From Saccharomonospora marina XMU15 (GTDB taxonomy: Bacteria; Actinomycetota; Actinomycetes; Mycobacteriales; Pseudonocardiaceae), in NCBI RefSeq assembly GCF_000244955.1, contig NZ_CM001439.1, positions 3,669,636-3,733,635 of the forward strand: 64,000 nucleotides of DNA. The letters are read 5' to 3'. The notes below the pieces were generated by a model. It saw only the letters and a list, made by a program, of their open reading frames with translations. It was not told where the DNA came from and did not search any database. Made by a program: the position numbers and the translations under genes. Below are positions 1-8,173 of the stretch, piece after piece (position 1 is the first letter of the stretch; each line of letters starts with the position of its first letter).

Positions 1-277
1 GCTGCGCGGCGGGGACATCAGATGCCATGCCACGACCAGTGGCGCGGCGGTCCGGTCGTCAGCGGGAGGGAGTGCCACGAACGGCACACCCGCCGCCGTT
101 CCTCGCATCGATCCACGGTCACGCATCGCGGGTCCTTTCGTCGCTCGGCTGTCGTACCCCAGCAGACCCACCTGCCGTTGCCGTGTCCAACAGCCATGAC
201 GGCGCCGGTCACACCCAAGGGTTGTGGCTCGTGGCCGCCCGCGGCTTCGACATGTCGCAGTCGGCCGATAGCCTTGC
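1..277. other. Left-edge stretch without a supported gene
   Basis: I see no convincing coding sequence here. The open frames on both strands lack a ribosome binding site and show arginine/proline-rich translations typical of GC-rich shadow frames. The stretch probably holds the promoter and 5' region of the gene starting near 281. Confidence 0.5.
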
Positions 278-280
278 GTG

Positions 281-1972
281 ATGGCGAGCGAGGACACCAT
301 GGTGGCAGGCGAGTTCCGACGTTGGGCGCGGGCCGCGGGCCGGGAGCCGGGCGCCGCGGAAACGGTCCTGGAACTGCTGTCCATCGAGTTCGGGGTCGTC
401 GACCCTGGCGAGCTCGAGGCGGGCGACCTCCCGGACTTGCTGCTCGATGTCTGCCCGGACGAGGTCGATCCCGAGCGGATCCCCGATGTGCTGCTGGCCG
501 TGTACGGGTTGCTGGACTTCGCGGTGGACACCGGCAGGCTGACCAGCGAGCAGGCGCTGGGGCTGCGGGGCGAGGTCGACGAGGTGGCCCCGACGGTGCT
601 GACCGCGGGCGCGGACGACGCCGAACTGTTCGCTGTGGACGACGAACTCACCGAGGCGGAGCTGGCCGCACTGGACGGCATGGACGACGAGCTCGACCTG
701 CGGGAGGTGTTCGGGCTGCCCGGCAGGCTGCCACCGCTGCGGCTGCCGGGCGAGCACGAACTCGCGCGTGCGGCGAGGTCCAGCCCGCTGCTCGACCGTG
801 CCCGCCGGTTCGCGGCCTGGGTCGGCGAGGGTAGGGAGCTGGCCGACGGCGGGGATCTGCCCGCCGACGACGCCGCCGCGGCCGCGAAGGACCTCGGCGT
901 GGACCTCGCCGAGCTGGCGCAGTTGTGGGACCTCGGCGAGGAGGTCGGGTTTCTCGAGGTCGGGGTCGACGCGGTGGCCGCCACCGAGGAGGTGGAGGGC
1001 TGGGTCGAGACCGACGACGACGACGTGCTGCAGCTGTGGCAGTTCGCGCTTGCCTCGCTGCTCGGCCGCAGCCTGCTGACCGACCAGGAACAGGCAGCCG
1101 ACAGCAGGCTGGAGTTCTCGGCGGCGGGGCTTTCCTTCATGGCCCTGTTCCTCGCGCGCGAGGTGGGAATGCCATCGGCCGAGCTGAGCGCACTGGTCCG
1201 CGAGGCGGCGGTGGCCGACCTGCCGCAGGCCGAGGCCGACGGGGCGTGGCAGCAGTGGGTGCGCGACCACGGCGACCCCGCGACCGTGTTGTACCGGCGG
1301 CTGGCAGAACTCGGTGCTGTCGAGATCGACGGCGAGGTCGTGCGGCTGACGCCGCTGGGGCTGCACGCCATGTGGGAGCAGGTGTCCCAGTCCGGTGTCG
1401 AGGTGCCGTTGCTGCCTCCCGTGGCGGAGATGACGGCGGCCGATGTCGTGTCGGTGGGAGCGGAAGGCCGTGAGGAGTCGCTGGACGCCGAGTGGGAGCC
1501 ATGGCTGGCCTCCCGCGAGCCGCAGGCCGCGGCACGCGAGTTGCTCGAGGTCGCCTCCGCCGCGACGCAACCGTGGACCAGGGTCGCCGCGACGGCATTG
1601 GCCGCGCGCCTCGGCGAAGCGGCGCTCGACGGCTGGCGCGCGGCGCTGGACGACCCCGCACTGCGGCCCTACTCCAAGCAGGAGCTGGCGGAGCTGGTCG
1701 GAGCCGCTCCGGAACTGGAGTTGCAGCCGGACGACGTCGCATGGCTGCTCGCCGACTCGCTCACCGGTGTCGACGAAGCCTACCGGCCGCAGGAGTTGGC
1801 CGACTACCTTGCCGAATCCGTGCCTGAGGACGCCGAGGAGGTGTTCGAGCGGTTGTGGCGGCTGGACCACCCCGGAGCGCACGAGGCGCTGACCCTCATC
1901 GGCCGCCACCACCCGGACAAGAAGGTGGCCAAGGCGGCGAGGAAGGCGGCCTTCAAGGTGGTCGATCGCTGA
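281..1972 (+). CDS. Large acidic conserved protein of unknown function
   Basis: A protein of about 563 residues that I do not recognise as a named family. The first two thirds are rich in Asp, Glu, Leu and Ala and look largely helical. The C-terminal part (about residues 400-560) has repeated short helical units resembling HEAT-like repeats and ends in a Lys/Ala-rich basic tail (KKVAKAARKAAFKVVDR). There is no signal peptide or membrane segment, so it is probably cytoplasmic. The start is uncertain: GTG at 278, ATG at 281 and ATG at 299 are all in frame and none has a strong Shine-Dalgarno sequence. It converges on pdtaR with only 13 bases between the stop codons. Third-codon GC bias supports real coding. 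Its role is unknown. Confidence 0.75.
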   Translation: MASEDTMVAGEFRRWARAAGREPGAAETVLELLSIEFGVVDPGELEAGDLPDLLLDVCPDEVDPERIPDVLLAVYGLLDFAVDTGRLTSEQALGLRGEVDEVAPTVLTAGADDAELFAVDDELTEAELAALDGMDDELDLREVFGLPGRLPPLRLPGEHELARAARSSPLLDRARRFAAWVGEGRELADGGDLPADDAAAAAKDLGVDLAELAQLWDLGEEVGFLEVGVDAVAATEEVEGWVETDDDDVLQLWQFALASLLGRSLLTDQEQAADSRLEFSAAGLSFMALFLAREVGMPSAELSALVREAAVADLPQAEADGAWQQWVRDHGDPATVLYRRLAELGAVEIDGEVVRLTPLGLHAMWEQVSQSGVEVPLLPPVAEMTAADVVSVGAEGREESLDAEWEPWLASREPQAAARELLEVASAATQPWTRVAATALAARLGEAALDGWRAALDDPALRPYSKQELAELVGAAPELELQPDDVAWLLADSLTGVDEAYRPQELADYLAESVPEDAEEVFERLWRLDHPGAHEALTLIGRHHPDKKVAKAARKAAFKVVDR

Positions 1973-1985
1973 ACCGCGGCCGGGC

Positions 1986-2600
1986 CTACTTGCCGATGTT
2001 GTCGATCACGGCCTCGGCGACCGCCTTCATCGTGGTCCTGCGGTCCATGGCGGTGCGCTGGATCCAGCGGAACGCGTCGGGCTCGGTGAGGCCCTGATTG
2101 GTCATCAGCAGGCCTTTGGCGCGGTCGATCAGCTTGCGGGTCTCCAGGCGATCGGTGAGGCCCGCGACCTCGGACTCCAGCGCCTGCAACTCGGCGAACC
2201 GGCTCACCGCCAGTTCGATGGCGGGCACCAGGTCACGCTTGGCGAAAGGTTTCACCAGGTAGGCCATGGTGCCTGCCTCGCGGGCGCGCTCGATGAGGTC
2301 ACGCTGGCTGAAGGCGGTGAGGATCACGACGGGTGCGATGCGGTCGCCGGTGATCTTGGCCGCGGCCTCTATCCCGTCGAGCTTGGGCATCTTGACGTCG
2401 AGGATGACGAGGTCGGGCTTGAGGTCACCCGCGAGCTTGATGGCTTCTTCTCCGTCACCGGCCTCGCCGACCACCTCGTAGCCCTCCTCGCGCAGCATCT
2501 CCACGAGGTCGAGCCGGATCAAGGCCTCGTCCTCGGCGACGAGTACGCGACGCTGCGGTTCGGTGACGACACCGTTGGCCTCGGTAGCCGTTTCGGTCAC
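1986..2600 (-). CDS. pdtaR: ANTAR-domain response regulator PdtaR
   Basis: A 204-residue two-domain response regulator. The N-terminal receiver domain (about residues 15-135) shows the acidic pair in VAEDEALIR, the phospho-acceptor Asp in VILDVKMP, a Thr in LTAF and the conserved Lys in LVKPF. A coiled linker follows, then a C-terminal ANTAR RNA-binding domain with the IDRAKGLLM signature and conserved aromatic/Arg positions near FRWIQRTAMD. In mycobacteria PdtaR is activated by the histidine kinase PdtaS and acts as an antiterminator on RNA hairpins. No kinase partner is encoded in this window, as expected because pdtaS is usually unlinked. The start ATG follows an AGGAGG-like site (rc of cctcct). 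Domain order and length match the family closely. Confidence 0.93.
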   Translation of the reverse strand: MTETATEANGVVTEPQRRVLVAEDEALIRLDLVEMLREEGYEVVGEAGDGEEAIKLAGDLKPDLVILDVKMPKLDGIEAAAKITGDRIAPVVILTAFSQRDLIERAREAGTMAYLVKPFAKRDLVPAIELAVSRFAELQALESEVAGLTDRLETRKLIDRAKGLLMTNQGLTEPDAFRWIQRTAMDRRTTMKAVAEAVIDNIGK

Positions 2601-2794
2601 CGGGGTCCTCCTGAAGGCGATTCGGCGGGTTGGGGATGCGGCGTGCCGCTACCGAGAGGCTACCGGTAAACGCGGGATCGTAGATGATGGCGTTCGCCAC
2701 GTAAGGTAAGCACACGGAAACCCAGCCGGGTAGCCCGCCCGCGACGCCCCGAATGTTAGAGGCTGATGCACGCCGAGTAAAGTGTGGATCTACA

Positions 2795-2868
2795 GCCCCC
2801 GTAGCCCAATCGGCAGAGGCAGCGGACTCAAAATCCGTCCAGTGTGCGTTCGAGTCGCACCGGGGGCA
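2795..2868 (+). tRNA. tRNA-Leu (anticodon CAA), compact 74-nt form
   Basis: A cloverleaf can be folded by eye. The 7-bp acceptor is GCCCCCG/CGGGGGC, the D stem is short, and the anticodon stem GCGGA/TCCGT closes the 7-nt loop CTCAAAA, which places CAA as anticodon. The T stem GTGCG/CGCAC encloses TTCGAGT. The discriminator base is A and a full CCA is not encoded (CCC follows). The variable region is only about 5 nt, which is unusual because leucine tRNAs normally have a long variable arm. The assignment to Leu rests on the anticodon alone. Confidence 0.85.
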
Positions 2869-2889
2869 CCCTCCCACACCATGCAGAAA

Positions 2890-2924
2890 CGGCCCCTCAC
2901 CAGGCACAACGCGGTGAGGGGCCG
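2890..2924 (+). terminator. Hairpin downstream of the tRNA
   Basis: A perfect 12-bp inverted repeat (CGGCCCCTCACC / GGTGAGGGGCCG) with an 11-nt loop lies 21 bases after the tRNA. There is no U-tract, which is common for actinobacterial terminators. It probably ends the tRNA transcript and separates it from the integrase remnant. Confidence 0.7.
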
Positions 2925-2998
2925 ATCTCGTGGTGTCCTACCGTGTCCGGCTATGTCCCGCCGTGATCCAGTCCTTGTGGCACCGGTGTGGCACCGAT

Positions 2999-3193
2999 CT
3001 ACGTCGAGTCGAGCCCCAGTGCCTTGCCGATCCGCTCGCGAGCCGCATGTTCTTGCCCCGCGATGACCTTGACGTAGCTCTGGTGCAGGACGGCAACCGA
3101 GTGCCCTGCCCACTCGGCCACCTGAGTCGGTCGCTGCGCACCCGAGCACACAGACGTACCCGGCTCGGTCAGCGCAGCCTTGCGGGTCTCGCG
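2999..3193 (-). pseudogene. C-terminal remnant of a tyrosine recombinase (integrase)
   Basis: Read on the minus strand, the 64 codons before the TAG at 2999-3001 give a typical integrase end: PTQVAEWAGHSVAVLHQSY followed by a helical Lys/Arg-rich tail ending GKALGLDST. The AGHS motif carries the conserved His and the HQSY motif the catalytic Tyr nucleophile of tyrosine recombinases. An in-frame stop (3194-3196) and loss of the upstream catalytic Arg region show that only the last 60 or so residues remain. The fragment points toward the tRNA gene 130 bp away, the arrangement expected for an element that integrated at the 3' end of that tRNA. It is non-functional. Confidence 0.8.
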
Positions 3194-3286
3194 TCACACA
3201 CCACCGGCACGCCTTGCGAATCCGCGCCTGGACGGCGAAAACATGGCTGGTGCGGCGGCCCCCGACGCCACCGCACCAGCCCGGGC

Positions 3287-5623
3287 TCACTCCGATCGAA
3301 GACCGTCCAGTTTGGTCACCTGGCGCAGCATCGGCAGACTCAACGCCGTCGCCGCCAGTACCGCGACCACCGCGGCACCACAGATGGTCCCGATCATGGC
3401 CGAATCCAGACTGAACTCCAGACCGGCGTAGCGCAGCGTGGGCCACGTGATCCCCAGCCCTGCCGCGACCGCGAGCACGACACCGACGGCGACGGGGATC
3501 GCGTTCTGCCACAGCGAGCCCCGTGCCAGTACCGAAAGTGGAACACCGGATGCCGACAGCGCCGCCAGTGGGCGCCTGCGCTCGGCGATCTGCTCGATCG
3601 AAAGCAGCAGCAGCGAAAGCGCCGCGACCGCGAGGACGAACAGCGACACCATGAGCAGGATGCTGCGCATGGTCCGCAGCGCGCTGTCCGCGTCCGACAG
3701 CCACGTCAGCCGCGACGGGTCGGGCGAGATGTAGACCGTCCATCTCGGCTGGCTCACCGCGCCCACGGTGATCTCGGTCGCTGCCGTCAGGGCCGCGTTG
3801 TCGTCACCGGATCCCCACACGAGCAGGAACCGATCGCGGTCCGCAACCGGAACCCGGGCTCGACCGAGCGCACCGGGCGTGGCCAGGACGGTCCCGGAGC
3901 TGACCAGCGTCGCCCGCTCCGCGGGAATGTGCTTCGCCGTGTCCGGGATGGACCAGCGATCGCCGTATACGGGTCCGTCCGCGCCATCCGGGTACTGCAC
4001 GAATCGTGCCGGACCCGGCTGTGGGGACGCCGGTCCGGATTCGGTCCTGGCGCCGACGACGAACACGTCGCCGTCCGTGCAGGACCCCAGCTGAGCCAAG
4101 GTCGCCAACGACTTGCAGTCACCGATCGTGGCTCCGATCGCACTGTCCGGCGCGCCTTCGGGAGCAACCGAGGTCCGACTCACGAAGCGAACGTCGCTGA
4201 TCGCCGGATCGTCGCGCATCAGCCCCGACACCTTCACGACCTCGGATCGCCCGGATTGTTCGAGCATGAACTGCGCCGCGGGCGGCTGCCGGGGTTCCCA
4301 GTACTCGCCTTCGTTCGTGCCCACGGAGCCGACCACGGTCTGGATCAGGATCGAGCCCGCCAGCACGACGACCAGTCCCGAAACCACGCGGCTCGCCGTG
4401 CCGCTCTCAAGCTGCAGCCTGCGCACCGCGAGCTGCCACGATGCCGGGCCACCACGCAGCCGCGACACCAGCCGTTCCACCGCCCACGGCAGCAGTGCCG
4501 AAACACCGATCAGCACCAGTCCACTGCCCACCGCGAGCGCGGTGCTGACGAACTCGGAGTTGTCGTGTGGTGCGAACAGGAACGTCAGAGCCATGGTGAG
4601 CGCACCGACGCCGGTGATCGTCCAACGCCACCACGTTCGGCGCTGCCGCTGCTTGCCCCGCCTGACGACACCGAGCGGCTCCACCACGGTGTGACGCAGC
4701 CCGAAGATCGCCGCTCCCACGGCCAGTCCCGGAACCAGCAGCGCGATCAGGGCGACGAGCTGCCACGGTGGCACGAAGTCGTCGGCGAAGAACTGCATGC
4801 CGAACAGTTCGACGTCACCGACGAGCGGGCGCAGCGCGATGAACAGCCCCGCCCCCAGCGCCAGCCCCGCGACCGCGCCGACGAGCGCCTCCCCCGCGGC
4901 GACCCGCCTGACCTGCTTGCTGCTCAGACCCACCAATCGCAACGCGGCCAGCCTGCGTTCCCGTTCGGCCGCACCCATGCGCGAGGCCGTGGTGACGAAC
5001 ACCAGCAGCGGCAGCAGCACCACCACGGCCAGTGGCGCGATCAGCACCGCGACCGCCATGTCCAGTTCCCCCGAGGTCGGCGGGACGCCGAAGCCGTAGA
5101 CCCGGTACATGTTCGGGTCGTCGGCCAGCTCGCTCGCCTTAGCACCGACGAAGACGACCTTGTCGTTGGCCAGGTTGAGCCCGGCCTTGCCGACCTCGCC
5201 CACGATCCGGCCACCGAGGTGCGCCTTGACGGCCGCGCCCTCCTCGCTGTTCAGGAATTCGGCCGCCGCGGGCGATGCCATCAACTCTCCCGGTCGAGGC
5301 AGCCGGTCCAAGCCCGGCGGCACCGGTGCGCGCGGCCCTCCCGGTGCGACGACGGTGGTGCTCAGTTCCTCCTCCCCAGCGTCGACGTACCAACCGCGCT
5401 CGTACAGCGGATCGACGCCGGGCCGAGGTTCCGTCAGCTGAGCTCGGGCGGCCTCACGGGCATCTCGCGCGTCGGCGAGGCTGTTCGCCGACGCGGCGGG
5501 CAGCAGGATCGCCACCACGAGGGCGACGCCGAACGTGGTCATCGCGAGCCGCAGTAGTGCCTGCCCTGACATCCGGCCGCCCCCGACGGCCAGCCGAAGC
5601 CCCAGCAGCAGATCGCGGATCAT
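3287..5623 (-). CDS. FtsX-like ABC transporter permease
   Basis: A 778-residue membrane protein with the duplicated FtsX/MacB-permease layout. There is one N-terminal transmembrane helix (about residues 20-40), a large extracytoplasmic domain, and a block of three helices around residues 190-330 with the charged loop GAAERERRLAALRLVGLS typical of the coupling region. A second extracytoplasmic domain and three C-terminal helices (about 640-765) follow. It would pair with the ATPase encoded immediately upstream: the ATG overlaps the ATPase stop in an ATGA junction (5620-5623), showing translational coupling. Such PadR-ABC-FtsX units usually export peptides, lipids or antimicrobials or sense envelope stress; the substrate cannot be read from the sequence. 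Confidence 0.9.
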   Translation of the reverse strand: MIRDLLLGLRLAVGGGRMSGQALLRLAMTTFGVALVVAILLPAASANSLADARDAREAARAQLTEPRPGVDPLYERGWYVDAGEEELSTTVVAPGGPRAPVPPGLDRLPRPGELMASPAAAEFLNSEEGAAVKAHLGGRIVGEVGKAGLNLANDKVVFVGAKASELADDPNMYRVYGFGVPPTSGELDMAVAVLIAPLAVVVLLPLLVFVTTASRMGAAERERRLAALRLVGLSSKQVRRVAAGEALVGAVAGLALGAGLFIALRPLVGDVELFGMQFFADDFVPPWQLVALIALLVPGLAVGAAIFGLRHTVVEPLGVVRRGKQRQRRTWWRWTITGVGALTMALTFLFAPHDNSEFVSTALAVGSGLVLIGVSALLPWAVERLVSRLRGGPASWQLAVRRLQLESGTASRVVSGLVVVLAGSILIQTVVGSVGTNEGEYWEPRQPPAAQFMLEQSGRSEVVKVSGLMRDDPAISDVRFVSRTSVAPEGAPDSAIGATIGDCKSLATLAQLGSCTDGDVFVVGARTESGPASPQPGPARFVQYPDGADGPVYGDRWSIPDTAKHIPAERATLVSSGTVLATPGALGRARVPVADRDRFLLVWGSGDDNAALTAATEITVGAVSQPRWTVYISPDPSRLTWLSDADSALRTMRSILLMVSLFVLAVAALSLLLLSIEQIAERRRPLAALSASGVPLSVLARGSLWQNAIPVAVGVVLAVAAGLGITWPTLRYAGLEFSLDSAMIGTICGAAVVAVLAATALSLPMLRQVTKLDGLRSE

Positions 5624-6300
5624 GCGACCAGTTCCCGGTCTTTGACCACGCCGTCGCGAACCACGATCTCCCTGTCGGAGTGAGCGGCGACCCTCGGCTC
5701 GTGGGTCACCAGCACGACGGCCGCGTTGGTCTCGCGGGCCGCGTCGGTGAGCAGACCCATCACCAGCTCGCCGTTGAGCGAGTCGAGCGCACCGGTCGGC
5801 TCGTCGGCGAACACCACCTTCGGCGTGGTCACCAGCGCCCTGGCCACGGCGACTCGCTGCCCCTGGCCGCCGGAGATATCGCCGGGCCTGCGCTCGCCGA
5901 GGTCGCCGACCTCGAGGCGTTCCAGCCACCGGCGCGCTGCGGCTTCGGCGGATTTGCGTTTCGTGCCGGAAAGCCGCAGCGGCAACGCCACGTTCTCAAG
6001 GCAGGTCAGCTCGGGAACCAGCTGTCCGAACTGGAATACGAAGCCGAACTCCGTACGACGCAGCGCACTGCGTTCGGCATCGCTCATGGCGACCATGTCC
6101 CTGCCGTCGTAGGTGATCGTGCCGCTGTCGGGCGCGACGATGCCCGCGAGGCAGTGCAACAGCGTGGACTTTCCCGAACCGGAGGGCCCCATCACGGCCA
6201 ACACCTCGCCCGTGTGCACGGAAACGCCCGCTCCCCGCAACGCCGCGGTAGGGCCGAACGTCTTGTGCAGCTGCGAGGCTCGCAGCAGCACCTCGCTCAC
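5620..6300 (-). CDS. ABC transporter ATP-binding protein (MacB/LolD type)
   Basis: A 226-residue nucleotide-binding subunit. It has Walker A GPSGSGKST, a Q-loop region FVFQFGQL, the signature ISGGQGQRVAVARAL, Walker B VVFADEPTGALDS and the switch His in LVTHEPRVA. Length and motif spacing match the MacB/LolD subfamily that works with FtsX-like permeases. The GTG start at 6298-6300 overlaps the stop of padR by four bases, and its stop overlaps the permease start, so the three genes form one coupled operon. It should act at the cytoplasmic face of the membrane, powering the adjacent permease. Confidence 0.93.
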   Translation of the reverse strand: MSEVLLRASQLHKTFGPTAALRGAGVSVHTGEVLAVMGPSGSGKSTLLHCLAGIVAPDSGTITYDGRDMVAMSDAERSALRRTEFGFVFQFGQLVPELTCLENVALPLRLSGTKRKSAEAAARRWLERLEVGDLGERRPGDISGGQGQRVAVARALVTTPKVVFADEPTGALDSLNGELVMGLLTDAARETNAAVVLVTHEPRVAAHSDREIVVRDGVVKDRELVA

Positions 6301-6821
6301 GAGCGCACCTCCCTGGCGAGCTGGTCGAGGCGCGCGGCGGTCAGTTCGAGCCACCGCAGGTCCGCCTCGAGGTGGAACAGGGCATGGTCGCAGATGAGCT
6401 GGTCGGCGAGGTCGCCGTCCTTCTTGCGTTTGGTCAGCTCGCGCATTTCCCTGAGGTGGGCGGCGCGCTGTGTGTCCAGAATGTCCTGCGCGCTGCGCCC
6501 GGACAGCAGCGCCAACACGACCTTGGTGTAAAGCGTGTTCTGCAGGTACGGCTCCGGATCCTCCGGTGTGGCCAACCATTGCGCGACGTCGGTGACCCCG
6601 GCGTCGGTGATCGTGTAGCGCTTGCGGTCCGGTCCCGCGCCGTGTTCGACGCCCGCCTCCTCGACGAGGCCGTTGCGCAGCAGCCGCGACAGCGTCGAGT
6701 ACACCTGGCCGTAAGCGAGTTGCCTGCCGTGCGCGAAGTGCCCGTCGTATGCCCGTTTCAGGTCGTACCCGTGGCGTGGTCCCGGCTCGAGCAGAGCCAG
6801 CAGTGTTCGTGATACCGACAT
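6297..6821 (-). CDS. PadR-family transcriptional repressor
   Basis: A 174-residue PadR regulator. The N-terminal winged helix (LLALLEPGPRHGYDLKRAY, then the YSTLSRLLRNGLVE recognition region and the RKRYTITDAG wing) is followed by a C-terminal helical dimerisation domain rich in Arg, Leu and Glu. It is the first gene of the operon with the ABC ATPase and FtsX-like permease and probably represses the operon, including itself. A TATACA/TGTATA-type palindrome sits just upstream (6855-6886), which fits PadR operators. The start ATG at 6819-6821 is used because the winged-helix domain begins directly after it. The inducer is unknown; PadR/ABC units often respond to the exported toxic compound. Confidence 0.9.
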   Translation of the reverse strand: MSVSRTLLALLEPGPRHGYDLKRAYDGHFAHGRQLAYGQVYSTLSRLLRNGLVEEAGVEHGAGPDRKRYTITDAGVTDVAQWLATPEDPEPYLQNTLYTKVVLALLSGRSAQDILDTQRAAHLREMRELTKRKKDGDLADQLICDHALFHLEADLRWLELTAARLDQLAREVRS

Positions 6822-6854
6822 CGTTTTCCCTTCGGTCAGCGCCTGTGGGCCGAA

Positions 6855-6886
6855 CTATACACGGCGAGTATGTATCGCGTGTATAG
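6855..6886. promoter_or_regulatory. Palindromic operator upstream of padR
   Basis: CTATACACG (6855-6863) and CGTGTATAG (6878-6886) form a perfect 9-bp inverted repeat with a 14-nt spacer, itself containing GTATGTAT. It lies about 35 bases upstream of the padR start. The TATACA/TGTATA core resembles known PadR operators; assignment to this PadR is inference. Confidence 0.65.
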
Positions 6887-6978
6887 ACGCCCGGAATACG
6901 CTGCTGAAGTGCGAGGACGTGGCGATCGGCTCGGGTATCGGGGTCGCGCGCTCGACCTTATGCGGAGGCCGGCGCCGG

Positions 6979-8088
6979 TCAGCCTGCGACCGCCAGCGCG
7001 ACTGGGTGGCCCAGATAGCGGGCCAGATCCGCCGCCTGCGCCTGCAGACCTTCGCGGCTGCCTCGGGGCAGCGTGGAGAACGGGGTGACCACCGCCTGTG
7101 CCTTCTTCCCCGCCCGCCGCAGTGACCAGGTGCCCATCACCCGTCCGGCCACCACAACGGTCGGCCGGACGAATCCGCCACCGGCCTGCACATCCTTCGC
7201 GTGCGCGGAGTCGAGGGCCAGCCTTCGGTCCCGGTAGCCGAGCAGGAACGGATCGAAGTGCCCGAGCAACCGGACCGGGTTCCGCTCGTCGCCGGGCGGG
7301 TCCAGGTCGGCGTCGACCAGGGCCACCATCGGCTCTCCCGCCGCGGTCACGGTTGCCGTCTCCTCCGCGATGGCCGCGAACGCCTGCTTCGCCTCACCCG
7401 ACGACAGGCCCGACCACGCACGGAAGTCGGCGGCGCAGGCGGGGCCGTGGCCGGCGAGATAGCGGCGCGCCAACTCGGCGAGCGCCTCCTCCCGCGCCAT
7501 CGGCCGCACCGGCGGCACGTGGTCGTCCATGAGCACGTAGGTGGGCTCCGCCCCCTCGGTGTCGGGGCCGCGACAGATCAGCCCGGTGTTCGCGGCGTAG
7601 GCGAGCAGGTGCGGCGGCGCTTGCGTCTTCGGATCGATTGCCACCCCGTGGTCGCGCAGCCGGGCCACGATGTCCGCCCGCACCAACGGCTCGCCGCCGC
7701 GCAGGACGCGCTGCAGCGCGGCGAACGCCCGCTCGCAGCTGGCGTCGTCGAGGCCGAGCTGCTCGCGCCTTCGCCGCCCGGCCTTCGCGAACACCGGGCC
7801 CAGCAGCCCGACCACCCAGCGCACGTCCTGCGCGGCGAGCAGGTGGAGCGTGCCGCGCATCGCCCAGGTGCGCACGAGCCTGCCGTCCGCGCACGCGCGG
7901 TCCACCGCATCGGCGGTCACTGCGCGCGTCCTCGGCCGTATCGCGAGCCTGGCCGGTCCCGGCGCTTGTGCCTGCAGGGCAACGACCCTGGTCACCGCGG
8001 CCACCGGATCGCCAGGCGCCTTGCCGGTGAGCAATTGCGCCGCCAGCCGCGACGCCCGCAACCGCCGCGTGGACAGTTGTCGGTTCAT
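6979..8088 (-). CDS. Winged-helix AlkZ/YcaQ-like protein (HTH_42 family)
   Basis: A 369-residue protein of the tandem winged-helix family that includes the DNA glycosylases AlkZ and YcaQ. The N-terminal part shows LQAQAPGPARLAIRPR, carrying the Q-x-Q motif that is catalytic in AlkZ-type glycosylases, then the TWAMRGTLHLL helix typical of the family. The C-terminal part has the LGHFDPFLLGYRDR segment and the late GTW-S-R stretch conserved in HTH_42 proteins. No signal or membrane segments are present. I chose the ATG at 8086-8088 because the conserved NRQLSTRRLRASRLAAQ opening starts there; an in-frame ATG ten codons upstream is possible. Its role may be repair of alkylated or crosslinked DNA, but many family members are untested. 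Confidence 0.85.
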   Translation of the reverse strand: MNRQLSTRRLRASRLAAQLLTGKAPGDPVAAVTRVVALQAQAPGPARLAIRPRTRAVTADAVDRACADGRLVRTWAMRGTLHLLAAQDVRWVVGLLGPVFAKAGRRRREQLGLDDASCERAFAALQRVLRGGEPLVRADIVARLRDHGVAIDPKTQAPPHLLAYAANTGLICRGPDTEGAEPTYVLMDDHVPPVRPMAREEALAELARRYLAGHGPACAADFRAWSGLSSGEAKQAFAAIAEETATVTAAGEPMVALVDADLDPPGDERNPVRLLGHFDPFLLGYRDRRLALDSAHAKDVQAGGGFVRPTVVVAGRVMGTWSLRRAGKKAQAVVTPFSTLPRGSREGLQAQAADLARYLGHPVALAVAG

Positions 8089-8173
8089 GGCCGAAACGAT
8101 AGGTCCCGGCACCGACAACCACTCGGCAGCCGAACCGCCCGCAGCTCACACCCTGCCGCCTCGGCGGCGAGGG

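Noticed and set aside
209-1912. Long open frame antisense to the first gene
   Set aside because: Arg/Gln/His/Leu-rich translation without domains; it mirrors the codon periodicity of the plus-strand gene and has no ribosome site.
2930-5557. 875-codon plus-strand open frame across the FtsX-like permease
   Set aside because: Antisense shadow of a high-GC gene; the minus strand encodes a clear permease with membrane helices and operon overlaps.
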